Shown: positions 45,399-58,137 of the stretch, in pieces
How the letters are laid out: every line of letters begins with the position of its first letter
How positions within the stretch are numbered: the first letter of the stretch is position 1
Assembly (NCBI GenBank): GCA_911728455.2
Contig: OU452230.1
Location: 8,106,512-8,170,511, forward strand
Reading direction: 5' to 3'
Length of the DNA: 64,000 nt
Origin: Marthasterias glacialis
Taxonomy: Eukaryota; Echinodermata; Asteroidea; Forcipulatida; Asteriidae
Position numbers and translations under genes: made by a program
The notes under the pieces: model-generated
Told to the model about the DNA's origin: nothing
Seen by the model: the letters and a program-made list of their open reading frames with translations, nothing else
Databases searched by the model: none

Positions 45399-45620
45399 GT
45401 GACTGGTTAGACACTTCCTACGGGGTTAATTGTGAAGAGGGACATGCGGACAATGTACTCAGGATTTATAAGATTGTCTCTCAACGCCTCCTATAATCCC
45501 CATATTCTTATTGGTTATGAACAGTGGATCAATAAATGGGGAAGCCCTTATCTACCATGGGTCAGCCTCCCGGCATCTAATACAGCAGGGGGTACTTACT
45601 AATCAACCCTACTTACCCCA

Positions 45621-45800
45621 GGGGCAATGCAGCCCACTATTATTGATATCACGCTTACGCTCTGATAGTTTCATAATCTCTGCGGATTACATGAGGTTGG
45701 ACTGGATTATGAGGAAGGGGCAATGCAACCCAATTATATCATGCTTATGCTCTGATGTTGAAATATTTCCATGGATTACATGAGCTCAGACTGAATTAGC
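45621..45800. repeat. 96-bp tandem duplication
   Basis: GGGGCAATGCAGCCC at 45621 and GGGGCAATGCAACCC at 45717. Both continue with ATCATGCTTATGCTCTGAT-like and GGATTACATGAG. Followed by a G run (45807-45824). Confidence 0.7.
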
Positions 45801-45829
45801 AGTTCGGGGGGGGGGGGGGGGAGGGGGAG

Positions 45830-46520
45830 AGGAGGGGGGAGTGAGAATCTGTACACAGATGTTTAATTACCTGGAGGAAACTATGGATAATCTTGGTTGT
45901 GCCCCCCCCCAAACTTCCAATCAACTTAATTATATGTGAATGCTGGAGAGGCTTTCCGGTGCAGTTCTCTGGCCTCCAACTCTCCAAGTGAGCAAAGCAA
46001 AACCTTGAACAAATGATTTCAAAGTACAAAAAATCTTGTCATTTTAAACCCATTTTCGAACCCATTCCACAACTAGCCACCGGTTCAGAACATCCATGGA
46101 AATGTTTGTCTCCTTCAGGGTACCAACTGTACAACAGGCTGATCCCTCCCCCAACTATGTCACCATGCATGTTTTATGTCGCCCCAAAACTGCCCCTCGT
46201 TTCCCTCAGATCGCTGGGTAAAGTGCTCGTTCTAGTTTCTTGTCAGAGATCAAAGCCTCGGAGGTCGCAGAGGGGGGGGGGGGATTTTCCATCCCCTCAC
46301 AACAAAAAGGGTCCAGACATGTGCGTGAACAAAATATGATTGGATTAAGCATTGCTTGATCGCAATTTTTATACAGCATCTTTGGTTTTGAAACTCTCTG
46401 TAACTGGCTGCAGATCCAATCTGTCGTGTTGATTCATTCCCTATATTTAACGTAGTTGATTTACAACCCTTGTGATAATGTAAGCATATCAATATTGAAG
46501 AAAAAAACAATTATTTTGTA
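45830..46520. other. No element recognised
   Basis: Intronic; G/C runs at 45902 and 46271. Confidence 0.4.
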
Positions 46521-46523
46521 TAT

Positions 46524-48240
46524 TCCGAATTCTCTACTATTAACTGACACAAATTTTATCTGTAGGGGTGACTGAACTGTCAGCCGCAAACTGCCCCCAG
46601 CCACCCCCCAATATATCCTGTTGATAGAGGAATGTTTTATATATATTTTTTATATATATAATGTTTTTATATCTTTTTATATATTTTTATATATTTTATA
46701 TATTCCGAATTCTCTACAATTAACTGACAAAAATTTTATCTGTAGGGGTGACTGAACTGTCGGCCCCAAACTGCCCCCAGCCACCCCCCAATATATCCTG
46801 TTGGTGGAGGAATGTGCAGTTTTGACACCCTGAGCTTATCTAAATCTGCATCACAACTTCTTAAGAACATTCAGTTTTTATTTTCACAATTCTTGAGACA
46901 GATTTTATCAGTAGAGTTTGAACTGTCCCTTCCCGTTTCTACTCCTGTTGCTTCACACAATTGAGGAAGGAGCACTTTTGACACTCTGTGCCTATCCGCA
47001 TTTTTTAACCACACTTTTTAAAAAGGATTTTTTTTTGAAAACATCTCTGTGATTGACAGTTTTATCTGTAGGGGTTAACTGTCGCCCCCCCCCCCCAACT
47101 GCCCCCTCTCCAATATATCCTGTTGATGAAGGAAGGATCACTTTTGATACTCTCAGCTTATCTAAACCTGAATCATAATTCAAAAAAGTATATATCAATA
47201 ATAATTTGTTTATTTTCACAATTCTTAAGACAGACTTTATCAGTATAGGAGTTAACTGTCTGTTCATCCTATTTCTTGTTGTATCGCACAATTCGTCAAT
47301 TTTTTCCATGAAGGGATGGGCATATCGAAAAATGTATCATGTTTTGGGGAAATCATTTTTTTCACTAATAATAATTTAAACACAATACGCTACAATCCTA
47401 TTACTGTTCCCCATGAGAAATTATTAACAATTGTTAATTGCGTTAAATATGATGACGGCATCCCGAAATTACGCACTTTGTGTTTTCAGTAAGGGCGGGC
47501 ATCCCTAAACATGTGCAAAACACATTGTATAAAAATGAACGGGCATGTAGGTCTTGCGTTTTCATGAAGAGATGGCCTTGTCACCCCTCACATGATCACG
47601 TGACATGCCCACCATTTACTCTTTAAAAACATACACTAAAGATGTGCAAAAAAGTCGGTCGTTGTGCGTTTGCGTTTTCACGAAGAGACGGGCATGTTTT
47701 ACTAATTATTGTGTCAATTAATCAACGTTTTGGTGATTTTCATTTATTATTGATAAGATCTAACTCTTAACACATTGGGGCACTTAAACTGCACAAGAAA
47801 GTTTCAATACTGCAGAGTTTCCAGTTCAGCACCTTTTAAAATGTGAAGATCTCGAATCGTTCATTCTTATAATGCGTTTTGACATGCACATCCCCTTGTG
47901 AAAATGGTGATGAATTGAGGAAGAAACTCTTTTCTTAATCGCTCTTAAAAAACGTTTTTGACTTAAAAAAGTCTCTTTGCTTGACAGACACATTTTATCA
48001 GTAAAGGTAGAATGTCCTTTCCTTCTTCTATTCCTGTTGCTTAACACGGGCACAATTTCGATACTCTGTACTTATCTGCATTTCTTAATCATATTTTATA
48101 AAGAAAAATCTGAATTTTCAATATTTTCTATATTTGACAGACACATTTTTATTATCTTCAGAGACGAACTGTCCCCCCAGGATTTCCTGTTGCTTCACGC
48201 CAAGAAGGAAGTAACTATCTTCAAACTGTGTGCTGCTTGA
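46524..48240. repeat. Degenerate tandem family, about 170-180-bp period
   Basis: The first two units (46524, 46704; spacing 180) are nearly identical: ATTTTATCTGTAGGGGTGAC, CACCCCCCAATATATCCTGT. Weaker units follow near 46880, 47043, 47216, 47975 and 48125, each with GACAGxxTTTATCxGTA and CCTGTTG. Between 47300 and 47800 lies a separate set of repeats with GCGTTTTCATGAAGAGATGG-type blocks. An AT-only stretch sits at 46640-46702. Confidence 0.65.
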
Positions 48241-48649
48241 ACACTCTTCGGGGCATGTTTTGACCAAGGATTTGCACTGATATCCTGAACTTAATAACTC
48301 TCTGAGAACATTCAACCCATCACATCAAGATCCATCTTACCAGCCGTGCTATCCATCACAAATTATTAAGGAATATAAGAAAATTAAAAAAAAAATAATA
48401 AAAACACTTGAGGTTTCTGGGAGATGATTAATGCTCCCTTCTTTCTACTAAAATAGATGTCAAGACATAATCCAATTGAACTATAATCAAGAGTGACTTG
48501 TCATACATCAATGTTTAAGAAAACACTAACAAAGGGTCTGAAGACATTCATCTTAAAGCATGTAAAGACAGGGTCATGTTTTGATGAAAATGAGGGGAAA
48601 TTAAGTTGACATTGAATCTGAAAGCTGGGTAATAAAGATTACCAACCAT

Positions 48650-48891
48650 CTACTCTCTTAATGTAAAAGAGTGAAAAATTCACTCTTTCGCCCAAGTGGT
48701 GTAATTTTGGCTCTTTTGAGAGTGAAACTCACAGTACATCACTCTTTTTGAGTGAAATTGGAGCCAACTTTACTACGATTCAAGCTGAAAATACCCGTCT
48801 TTCAAAAGAGTTGTCTGCCATATGGCTCTTTGCAAGAGTGGTATGGCGAACAAAACGAGTGGTTTTTCACTCTTTTACATTCAGAGAGTAG
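48650..48891. mobile_element. Palindromic MITE, CACTCTTTT family
   Basis: Inverted ends of about 29 bp with one mismatch, beginning CTACTCTCTTAATGTAAAAG and ending CTTTTACATTCAGAGAGTAG. If the outer TA is a target duplication, this is Tc1/mariner-like. 242 bp. Truncated relative at 42942-43125. Confidence 0.8.
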
Positions 48892-48894
48892 TAA

Positions 48895-49329
48895 GAGAGA
48901 TTCCAATTGTGGGACTCATGAAATGGGAAAGGCTTTAATAACTATAATAATGACGATAATAAACCCCCACTTCGACCTCCTCCAATTCCTCTCCTGTTTT
49001 TCTTGTTATTTGATTTGTTTATTTGTCTTTTCCCATGCATTTTAATATCTGTAGCTTTTCAATTCCCCCTTGTATTACTTATTTGATTAAGTCAGTTGTC
49101 ACTTTGGGAAATGTTTTGTTCATTTTAATGTTCCAACCTCTTTATTCAATTATTGTTTTGCTTGGTTTTCTCTTTATAACCGCCTTGTTTAATTGTCTTC
49201 TCACACTACCGTTCTTTTGAATCCTGTGGTTGTGATAATGATGCCCTAGGCTTTGTTATACCTGTCTTGATTGTTATTGAATAAGAACTTGAATTATAAT
49301 ATTCTGGGTTCTCATAATTATATTACACA
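48895..49329 (+). other. Possible LINE 3' UTR, not confirmed
   Basis: T-rich sequence ending GTTATTGAATAAGAACTTGA, reminiscent of LINE 3' ends. No coding remnant. Confidence 0.25.
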
Positions 49330-49570
49330 TATCCTTGATCAAGGCACTTAAAAACATTACCCTGTTCATCAGGCATACGTTAACCGATCCACAAACTTTC
49401 TCAACTCCCTGGGGAGCATACAACCTCAACCTCACAGGTTGCCGTTTGTACAACAGGATAGGGAGAAGAAATTATGGTTCATGTCTTGCTCAAGGACACT
49501 AGTGTCACGACCAGGATTCGAACCCACACTCCATCGAATAGGCCATCAGAGTCTGATGCGCTAGACCCCG
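49330..49570 (-). mobile_element. tRNA-derived SINE (family B)
   Basis: Minus strand: CTAGCGCATCAGACTCTGAT, GTGGGTTCGAATCCTGGTCG (B box), TGTCCTTGAGCAAGACATGA, then a 3' body. Confidence 0.65.
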
Positions 49571-49589
49571 AATTGGCCACAATTTCACA

Positions 49590-49735
49590 GGGTGAGTTCC
49601 ATGGTCTTCTGGTTGAGACATCTGCGGAAGGTCAGGGGTTCGAATACCATCTGAGGTGCCTTTGGTCTTTTATTTTTCTGCAGAGATCCAAAGCACTGAG
49701 TTTACAGTAATAAACAAACATCGGTGTTGGGCAAA
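49590..49735 (+). mobile_element. tRNA-derived SINE (family A), plus strand
   Basis: GGTCTTCTGGTTGAGACATC (A region), GGGGTTCGAATACCATCTGA (B box), and a tail with AGCACTGAGTTTACAGTAAT and ACATCGGTGTTG. It sits head to head with the preceding family B element. Confidence 0.7.
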
Positions 49736-49739
49736 ACTA

Positions 49740-50760
49740 CACCATTTTGTAAATCAAAGATGTTGTGAAATCTATTTCTGATATTCTAGATTGTCTTCCT
49801 CTCTCCACCAGAGTCCTCGAGCACCGCTTGCTGGTACAACTGAAAGGGCTCACCATTTCTAACGCTTAAACCTCAACTACACTTAAGTGACTACCGGTAC
49901 TAGAGCAAACACTCCTTCAGGAAATTTGTAGGATAAAAATCCGTCAGGAAATTTGCAGCGCCAGATCCTGAAGGAGTCTGAAATATCTTTAACAGAACCC
50001 CAAAACATTTGTCTGGTCTTCTTCAAAAACATGACTGACATTTCGTTTCTTGAGGGGTTGAAATGGCTCCCTCGGGGAGCTTGGGTTGTGATCCTTCATC
50101 CCAGGACATTACCAATTTGCATTTTTTTGAATTTCCGTTCTGTAACTTAAGACACCTGGTAAATTTCTCAGATTTTTTTTTTTTTTTTTTTAAGCTCGCT
50201 CAAAATTATTGCTAAAAATTGTCACGATATTAGAAACAAAATAATGGGATTCATCTGCTCAACACACAGGAGTCATCTTAGGCCTTGAGCATTCCTGAAA
50301 CTATCTCTTCTTCTCAGGAGTATGCATCACTACCGGCAACACATTTGGCACAAAGGTTGATTAATGCCTGAGTTTGTTTGATATAATTGTTGCAGGAGTT
50401 TGGGGTTTGGAATTGAGGAGGTGAGATGTGTTTATGGTTGATATCTTTCCTGAATCAAGAACACAACCAACGCCTTCGGTTCCATTTTCTCCTTTAACTG
50501 TCTGTTTTTTTTAGGGGGGGGGTGTTTCTGTATCAATGATCGGTTTTTGTTTTGTCCTTTGATCAGGATTGTTCATTGTAGTTTTGTATTTTTTAACATA
50601 ATTTCAAACACAAGCCGCGATAAGCCAAGGCTTATCTGATTTTCAAGGCAAGTCGCTACATTGCTTATCTGTCTGCACTAACTTGTGTGCATTGCATATA
50701 GACATAAATGTACAACTGAATAGAATTGAAAGAACAATGTTCTGTGGGAATGCACAAAAT
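49740..50760. other. No element recognised
   Basis: Intronic; T run at 50170-50190, G run at 50514. Confidence 0.4.
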
Positions 50761-50830
50761 TTGTTAATGGCCTCCCGTTTCGACCCTAGCAGAGTCTTTC
50801 TCCAAAGCTTATACTACAGGTAGTTGTGGT
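50755..50830 (-). repeat. Hairpin motif repeat, copy 1 (hammerhead-like)
   Basis: Minus strand: GGAGAAAGACTCTGCTAGGG then TCGAAACGGGAGGCCATTAA. GACTC and GGGTC form a 5-bp stem followed by GAAA. Same family as 52900-52975 (opposite orientation). Confidence 0.55.
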
Positions 50831-52899
50831 TGGTAAGCAGATTGCAACAGCTAATTTGATTTTTTCGTTCTGTAGGAATGACGACATATATAGCCACAAT
50901 TTTTGCCAACTTGCCTACCACCTTGTATGCCTTAGCAATAATGAATAATGATTCGCTTTACACCTGAAGGGATCAGACTATTTTGCCCCTCCAGCCTCAG
51001 TTTGGTTTCATTGATTTGAATAAAAGAAAAACAAGGAGACTGAGGGAAAGGGTCTAGTCCAGAACTAAGGCAAACTTCCAAGGTAATGCATGACAGATGA
51101 AGATTGTTTTCATGACTTCCTACGTTTTATTTTACATTTGGGGAGGAGGGGGGGAACCAAGCCAGACTTGTTTACCGATGTATACACGCTGAAGTCTGTA
51201 CTCAAACTGTCATGGCATTTAAGAGGCTCTCATGAAGCAATTTCCCATTGCGTTCTATCATAAGGGAACATTGTGACAAGGTAATGAATAACTTCATTGA
51301 AACATAGACTGATGATTGACAGCCGCACGACCACAGGGGACGGTATCGTGGACAACATGAATGCCACCAGGGAGGAACAAGTCTCGGTTCCTGTTTTGGA
51401 AAATAACAGTAATTCAGTCATGACGTTTGTTTTAGACCCTATGACAACAAATGTTCTCTGCGGCATGATACATGGCATGCTGAAGAAACCAACATTGAGC
51501 GTGGAGTAAAGTAAGACGAAACATTCTCAGAATATGAGTTTACATCCAGATTACAAACTTTGCATGGTGGGAAGAAAACAATCAAGACACTGATTGATGA
51601 GGTATGCAGTAAAACTATCCAATAAATTTGAGATTGTAATGTTTATAAGATATCTCTACTATAAAAATGGCTATTTCAAATCTGTTTTCTGGACATTTTT
51701 GCTGAAAGAGTAGCTTACAAAATCGGCAATGTCAGGTGTCATCTGGTTGTATGGCAAAGGTTAATGATGGGCTGGTCTATATCAACAGACAAAGTCTGAA
51801 CTTTGATGTTTTGAACTGTCTTCTTTCTTTGTCTGTACAAAACTTTCAACCAGGACAAATTCAACCTGAATCTTTCTAGTCTGACTATGCCTTTTATATT
51901 AAAATATCTAATGTTATCAACGCTACAATCACCGTCTCACTGTTAAAACATTTCACGCTAAAATTTGGGTGTGACTATTTCTCGAAATTTGGATGGTTAG
52001 GTGGAGTGAATTAAATCATTTGCAAAGAAGTGTTTACATGCTGGGTAATATTTGTTTTAATTCCAGTACTATTAGCAACCTCAGTCAACCAAGGGGAAAT
52101 ACTCTTATACTTCCCTTTTGCTCAAAACTGACACGATGTCCCCGCAGTTTACCCTCTCAGGATACTCTGTGTGCACTCCCCCCCCCCAACCCCTCCCCCA
52201 TCTTTCGTCCTTGTAAAACTTTCAGATATCAATTCCCCTACAGAATTTAAGGGTGCAGACAGAAGGACTGATTTATGTGTATTATGATTTATTAAGCATG
52301 CCTTTGCTTCAAAATAGGATTGGGAGAGGAAATGGAAAAGTGCTTGAACTCTCACGGCGATTTGAACCTTCAAGAGCCTTAAGTACATGTACTTGAGAAG
52401 AGTCTTGACAAGAAGGGGGTGATGGTGATCAGAGCACTAAAATTAGTTTTGCAAAGCCAATTACGGAATCGGTAACAAATGAGGCAGGGAAACCAGACTA
52501 ATACATTGATCATTGAGTAAGGTAGACTGGTACCCTGCCTTTCTCCTCAGGATACAGACAGGCACTTTATTAGAATTCAATTGTTTCTTTTGGGGCCTGA
52601 AAAGGTATCATATTGGAGATAGTGTTTAACCATCAAAATACTCTAAAAAAAAAAATAATAATAATCTTTTTCCACAGATGTCCCCCCTTTCTAAATCTGT
52701 CTTGTTGACTAATTCCCCCCTTTTTTCCTCCACCTTTGAGTTTGTCTTTTGTGTTTCCAACCTATTGTGGTTAAACCAGACTCTTCCCCAGAAAAACCCC
52801 ACCCTTTGTCTCCCTTGCATCTTCTGACTGCTTTCTGCCTCTCTCTTTTCACTTCTTTCCACTTGACTGCTTCTGTTACTCCAGTATACTTGTATGTGT
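50831..52899. other. No element recognised
   Basis: Intronic, unique-looking. C run at 52178, poly-A at 52646. Confidence 0.4.
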
Positions 52900-52975
52900 G
52901 TGTTGTGTTGTCATTTTAATAGCCTTTGAGAAAGACTCTGCTAGGGTCAAAACGTGGGGCCATTAACACATTTTT
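52900..52975 (+). repeat. Hairpin motif repeat, copy 2 (hammerhead-like)
   Basis: TTTGAGAAAGACTCTGCTAG then GGTCAAAACGTGGGGCCATT. Flanking TTAATAGCC and GGCCATTAA pair 8 of 9, enclosing the inner hairpin. Confidence 0.55.
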
Positions 52976-54160
52976 TGCACAAAAAAAGAAGAAGAAAAAT
53001 CCTGAAAATTGTTGGGGTTCAATCCTCATAGTCTTGAGAGGAAACCTCCTCAAAATTCCTGGGTGTTTCATTGAGATGAGGCTTTCTGCATTAACACAGA
53101 AATAAATCTAGAGGTCTGAACACTAGAGGGCTATGTCTTTCATCCAATTATGATTACCGGTACAAGTTCACACCTCTCTCTAGACAGTTGGAAGACAAAG
53201 AAGAAATACTGAAATCAGGAAAATTCCCAACAAATCATGATCTTATCATTACCTCAGCACAAAGACATTGAGCTAACATCAATTCCTTCTTTCATAACAG
53301 GGCTGAATAAGGAACAACCAACAAAGTTGCCAGCAGTGCAAGGTCGTTGTACTGACATATTTTTTGGGGGTAAAGTCTTCAAGGTTTTCTTCTTCTTAGA
53401 TGGTTGAATGAAGACCTTGTTCCACTTGCGACTCAATCAGGATCTGGAACACTATTTTTATTACACCATATCTCACTAAACAACAAGTTTCTCACGAACG
53501 AAAAACAAAATCCTCACGTCACGGCCTTGACAAGGTCCTCCAAAACAGTTTTCAAGAGATTTGAAATATGAAGTTTTCCCCCCCAACCTGGCAGAAAAGG
53601 TTTATGTATCAACAGTGCCAAACGGAAGTTTTTATTTTATTTTTATATTTTGTGTCCCAACTGCTCCCCGCCGCCGGCAACTTAGTTTCCAAGGAGGAAC
53701 CTGTCTATATCCCTACAAGGACATGTCCTAACCAGCAAGTATCCTTATGCAATTTCCCAGTGATTTCCTTCAGTCATTTGGATTATTACAGGACAACTTT
53801 CATGTGTCTGATGATGATGATCATAACCTCCCCTCCCCCCCCCCCCCGCCCCCAGTGGTCAGGAGGGACAACTAAGGGTCAATTTTAGAACCTTGACGTA
53901 TCAGTCAATGGAGTTTAGCATCAACTGATTGGTCCTCCAGTCTTTTGATCTACATGACTGTTCATCATTTGGAAAATATGACTTGAAAAAAAACCCTGCT
54001 TTTGTATTTCTGTGGTGTTGGGGTAGGGATTAGTAGCTCTGAGGAAGTCATGAATGTTTACAATTTAATATTATTTTTGAAACAGGATAAGAACTAACTC
54101 ATTCTGAAAAACCCACAACAACGATTCTGTTTCTTAAAAAAAGTAGACAAATGTTTTGTA
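52976..54160. other. No element recognised
   Basis: Intronic; C run at 53836-53850. Confidence 0.4.
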
Positions 54161-54171
54161 TATCTGTCTTG

Positions 54172-54340
54172 CACCAAAGGGGGAGGATTGGGGTGTATGT
54201 GTGTGTGTGTGGGGGTCTGGAACCCCCCACACACCCCGATCCAAAGGGGGAGGATCGGGGTGTGTGTGGGGGGGGTCTGGAACCCACCCCCCACACACAA
54301 CACCCCGATCCTCCCCCTTTGGTCTGGAACCCCCTCCAAG
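54172..54340. repeat. GC-rich inverted/tandem repeat (CCAAAGGGGGAGGAT)
   Basis: CCAAAGGGGGAGGATYGGGG occurs at 54175 and 54241 in direct order and inverted at 54303-54322. The segment 54241-54322 is a near-perfect palindrome. Includes (TG)n at 54195-54212. Confidence 0.8.
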
Positions 54341-54384
54341 GGCTCACAGATTTTTATCAAATGTATATATTTTCCATAGAGAAA

Positions 54385-54575
54385 AAGAAAAAAGGGAAGG
54401 GAAAATTGTCACCAAAGGGAGTGTTTCAGACACTGAAAGAGGAGTTGACAAACCCCCAAAAACCTGCTGGTTCGTGTTAGCGTTTACTTGAGCACCCTCC
54501 CCCTCCCCCCACCCCCAACACCCCAACCTCCTGAAGGCAGAATTTATTTCCCAGACCCCTCCAAACATATTTTCT
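54385..54575 (+). repeat. Dispersed repeat (family D) copy
   Basis: GGGAAAATTGTCACCAAAGG and GAAGGCAGAATTTATTTCCC match blocks at 27287 and 27433. Confidence 0.5.
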
Positions 54576-57500
54576 GGGTGCGCCACAAACGCATAATGAA
54601 ACCAAATACTTGCACACTATGAAGCCATTGGTGATACACAAAGCTCTCGAATTTTGAAATATTTTTGTTATCAACCTGCACATCGCCCACGGAGAGGTTA
54701 ACTATGACAAGTGTTTTGTCAACTCCCATAAGTAGCCTTCTCAAAGACATCAGCTTTGTAAAAAGAAATATATACTTTTTTTAAGGATAAACATTAACCC
54801 TTGGATTACCCCTGATATAAACCCTGTGCCCTGACTGACTCCAAGATCCCTGGTGACTATGCACAAGGTGGAACGGACAGGTGCACCACACGGACAGTGC
54901 CCCCATTGGCCACCAAGGTATGCCATGGGCACTAGACGTCATGCCCTTCCCTGTCCAACTAAATTAACTCCTTGATGCCAAATATGAAGAAGATATGGAC
55001 ACTGGATTTGATCCTGGATAACTGCATGGTTTCATCTACAATCAAACCGAGCGGGAGGCCATTTTGGGGTTATCACCAGTCAGAGTTGCACATTCAATGG
55101 ATACCGCTATCCACCCTGTGCATGTTGCAGTAATGTCTCTCTGCCAAGGAAAGAGAACCAGTTTCCAACAGAAGGACATAGCGCAAGTAAGGCTAAAAGT
55201 GAACTAATCCACATGTTTTACTGGGAGAGTTAAAACTGCACACTCTAGTTTCTGGTGTAAACACTTCTCAGGCACTTTAGGTGTATCAAAGCCAACACAC
55301 AACCTGCGTTATTGCTTTCGTGTAACACAACCTAGCCGAAATTGACCTTGCAACCAGTTGTATGCAATGGTATTACCTTCATCTTGCAAATCTAACCTGT
55401 ATAGCGCCCTCGCTCAGAGCTTTCAGTCCACAGCATTGCCATAGGCACTGTATATCATTTCTCACCCACTAATTCCCTGTTGGGAAGTCCAAATCCCAAC
55501 AACGCTGCTCAACTCAAAGAAAGTTCACAGGTAAACATTTTGCTGAAACGCACGTATTGGGTTACATTACCGGGACACCATCTGGGACAGTTCTTCGAGT
55601 AAGACTTGAACTGAAGTCCACTTATAACCCAACCCAGCACTTCCAGACTTGACTTGGATTTTAATGAATCGTCCTTGCCCATGAGGATAATTGTTGCCCT
55701 TGACTTGTTGATAATAACAACATTTGGGAAAACAAAACATCAGACTAACAAAACTATTTGATGATTTAACGTAATTCTGTTGTACTTTGAAAAACACAAA
55801 CTGTATCACTATCAGAACAAATAAGCTTACAGCAGTGTGTGAGTTCTTAGCATTTACCTGCAATGACTTAAGACTGGACTCTTTGAGATTGCAGACTTTG
55901 CTCTTAAAAGTCTTGAGTTGAAACAGATGCAATAATGAGTTTGACTAAAAAACAAAACCCTAATCCTTCCTCAGTATGCAACCACAAAACCACTGACAAG
56001 TTGCTCATGCCGGGGGAAAATAAGATGACAGCATTTACACAAAAATAAGTGGAAGAAATCAACCGCAGATGTGTCAATTTGACACTTTGTCATGGAGAGT
56101 GACAAATTTGTCCAGTCCTGCAATTAACTATTCTTGTTTAGTGACACCATCAAGGAGTTATCACCTTGTCCCATACATTTTCCTGTCAAGAATTCCCACT
56201 GTTTTGATGGCTTGTTTATTCCAACTCCCTTTACCGCTCCATGTGTCTACAAAAATACCAACATGAGTCTGTGACTCATTTACAAGCAAATTGTTGTAAT
56301 CCTGTCCACAAGTACATTGGCATTGAGCGGACTTGTAATTCATCAGCCCCAAACAAAGCGGGCAGGCAACGGGCGCTAAGCACATCACTCCCCATGTTAG
56401 AGGAAAGAGGTTTTTCAGACCTCAAGTTTCATCGATGTGTAGTGCGAGTTTGGCCATTCTTAATCTCTGCATGGATCCATCAGGGAGGGGTTGAGTAGAA
56501 TCGTTATCCGGTGATTGAATTCCTTCTCGAGGGAAAGTGAAAACAAAGTAGGTTTGCTGTCCTGTGCGATATCAACATTCTTTAATTACATTGAGGAAAC
56601 GGAGAGACCAATGTCTCTGTTGCTCGAGGCTTTGACCGTTTCAGAGTTAGCAACCACGGCTGCCCCTGCAGCTTGATCTCCGTGTCCACATGCGCTGAAG
56701 CATGACCCCTCTCTCCACTGCACTCTTTGCATGACCAAACCAAACGCTCAAAACTTAGAACGGCCCCTTACACTGCTCCTACCCCATTTAAAATAGCCTT
56801 CACAGACAGTCCTGAACTATCTCAACTTTGTACAAGTTTGCAGCCCTGGCAGCCAATTAAATACCGCCAAATGAAGCTGATCAATCACAATCAAATTCTC
56901 TGCCCTTAGAGGTACCTGTTTTACTCAAGGGTAATTAGAAGCAATTAAAGTGAAGTTCTTGCTTCAAAAGACACAAGTACAAGGCCGGGAGTGTATTACC
57001 CAAAGTCAAATAACTAAACCTCGTTAACTTTTGAGGATTAGACCTCCATGGTGAGACATAACATACAAGTTTTTTTTTTAAATTTTTATCACAGCCTTAA
57101 ACAGGTAGGATCTTATACTTTTGTTAGTGAAACTTATGAAAGTTTCCTGCGCTGGAAGGTTCACTTGAACTAAAATTAAAATACCCATGGATATTACTGG
57201 ATAAATTATAACTACAGAATCCTTTAGGGGGAAGGGTCTGTGGTTCTGAGCTCTGCTTCTTTATGGGTCTCTCTACATTGTCCCTCCTCTGTTTCAAACA
57301 CATAATTTACAAATGCCTGTGATTGATTCAAGAAGGTTGTAGATGATTCTGGATCTTTCTTGACACTCATGGCCACGGTGAAGACACAGACTACAATTTA
57401 AGAATGTCAAAACATACTGGACGGATGATCCATCCAGCCAAGCAGATCTCACTTTTTGTACAAGTAATGATGCCATAAAATCCTCCATTACTTTAAAGTA

Positions 57501-58130
57501 TTATTCCCTTCTTTTTCATTCTTGATTCAACAGACCAATTCATATTGCACTTGCCAAAATATGCACTAATGTGTTTGTCAGACTTTTGGTTGGGCAATCA
57601 CGTCTGTGATTGGTCAATACAGCAAGGGCGGGGCTGAATGGATCAGTCTATTCAAAGAAAAGCAACCAAGGGACCTGATCTAGTTCTGTTCAAAATGCAT
57701 TGGTGAATCAAAATGATAAACCAACCACGCAAACATAACCATAGCATGACGCTCCTGAAATGAATTTGTCAAAACGGGAGCCCCTTATCCTTTCACAGAC
57801 GTCAAACACCTCATAGGGGGAAAATGTTCGGAACTTCAGATCCACATGTCGGAATTCGATACAATGACTTAGTAAAACGAACAGCCATGTGGGAATGGTT
57901 GTTTATCCCTTTCAGGTGATCCTCAAGGCGAAGATAGCTCTGACTATTTTTGTATTTATGTAGGGGAGGAGGGTTGTGCATGCATTTCTCACGAAGAATG
58001 TTGTAGGTAGTCAGTCAGGCTGGCAATCAGGAAATTTGACATTTCCGGACAACATCGTCTTGAATTGTCTTGCTCTCATTAGATGAGTGATTTTACAAGC
58101 CCCTAGGATGAGCAAACAGATAAACTTTCA
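54576..58130. other. No element recognised
   Basis: The last 3.5 kb of the large intron before exon a looks mostly unique. Open stretches at 55567-55932 and 56161-56388 (minus) were examined and not accepted as exons. Confidence 0.45.
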
Positions 58131-58137
58131 GCCTTAC

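Larger units (their letters stand above)
29509..58137 (-). other. 28.6 kb intron between TSR exons a and b
   Basis: Bounded by a GTAAGG donor at 58137 and the (CT)n-AG acceptor at 29509. The content is mostly SINEs, MITEs, LINE ends and tandem repeats listed separately. I looked for further TSR exons on the minus strand (CxxxCGxG followed by GT) and found none I could support. Confidence 0.75.

Noticed and set aside
54094-54491. Cluster of overlapping open frames on both strands rich in Pro, Thr and His
   Set aside because: They are translations of the GC-rich palindrome and (TG)n repeat.
55567-55932. 121-codon minus-strand open frame with a GTAATG after it
   Set aside because: No TSR or other domain in any frame. 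The frame runs through AT-rich sequence and the only suggestive part is a chance WxxxxxxLxEL stretch.
56161-56388. Minus-strand frame with several Cys and WSGKGSW
   Set aside because: The cysteine spacing does not fit a TSR, and there is no convincing splice site pair.
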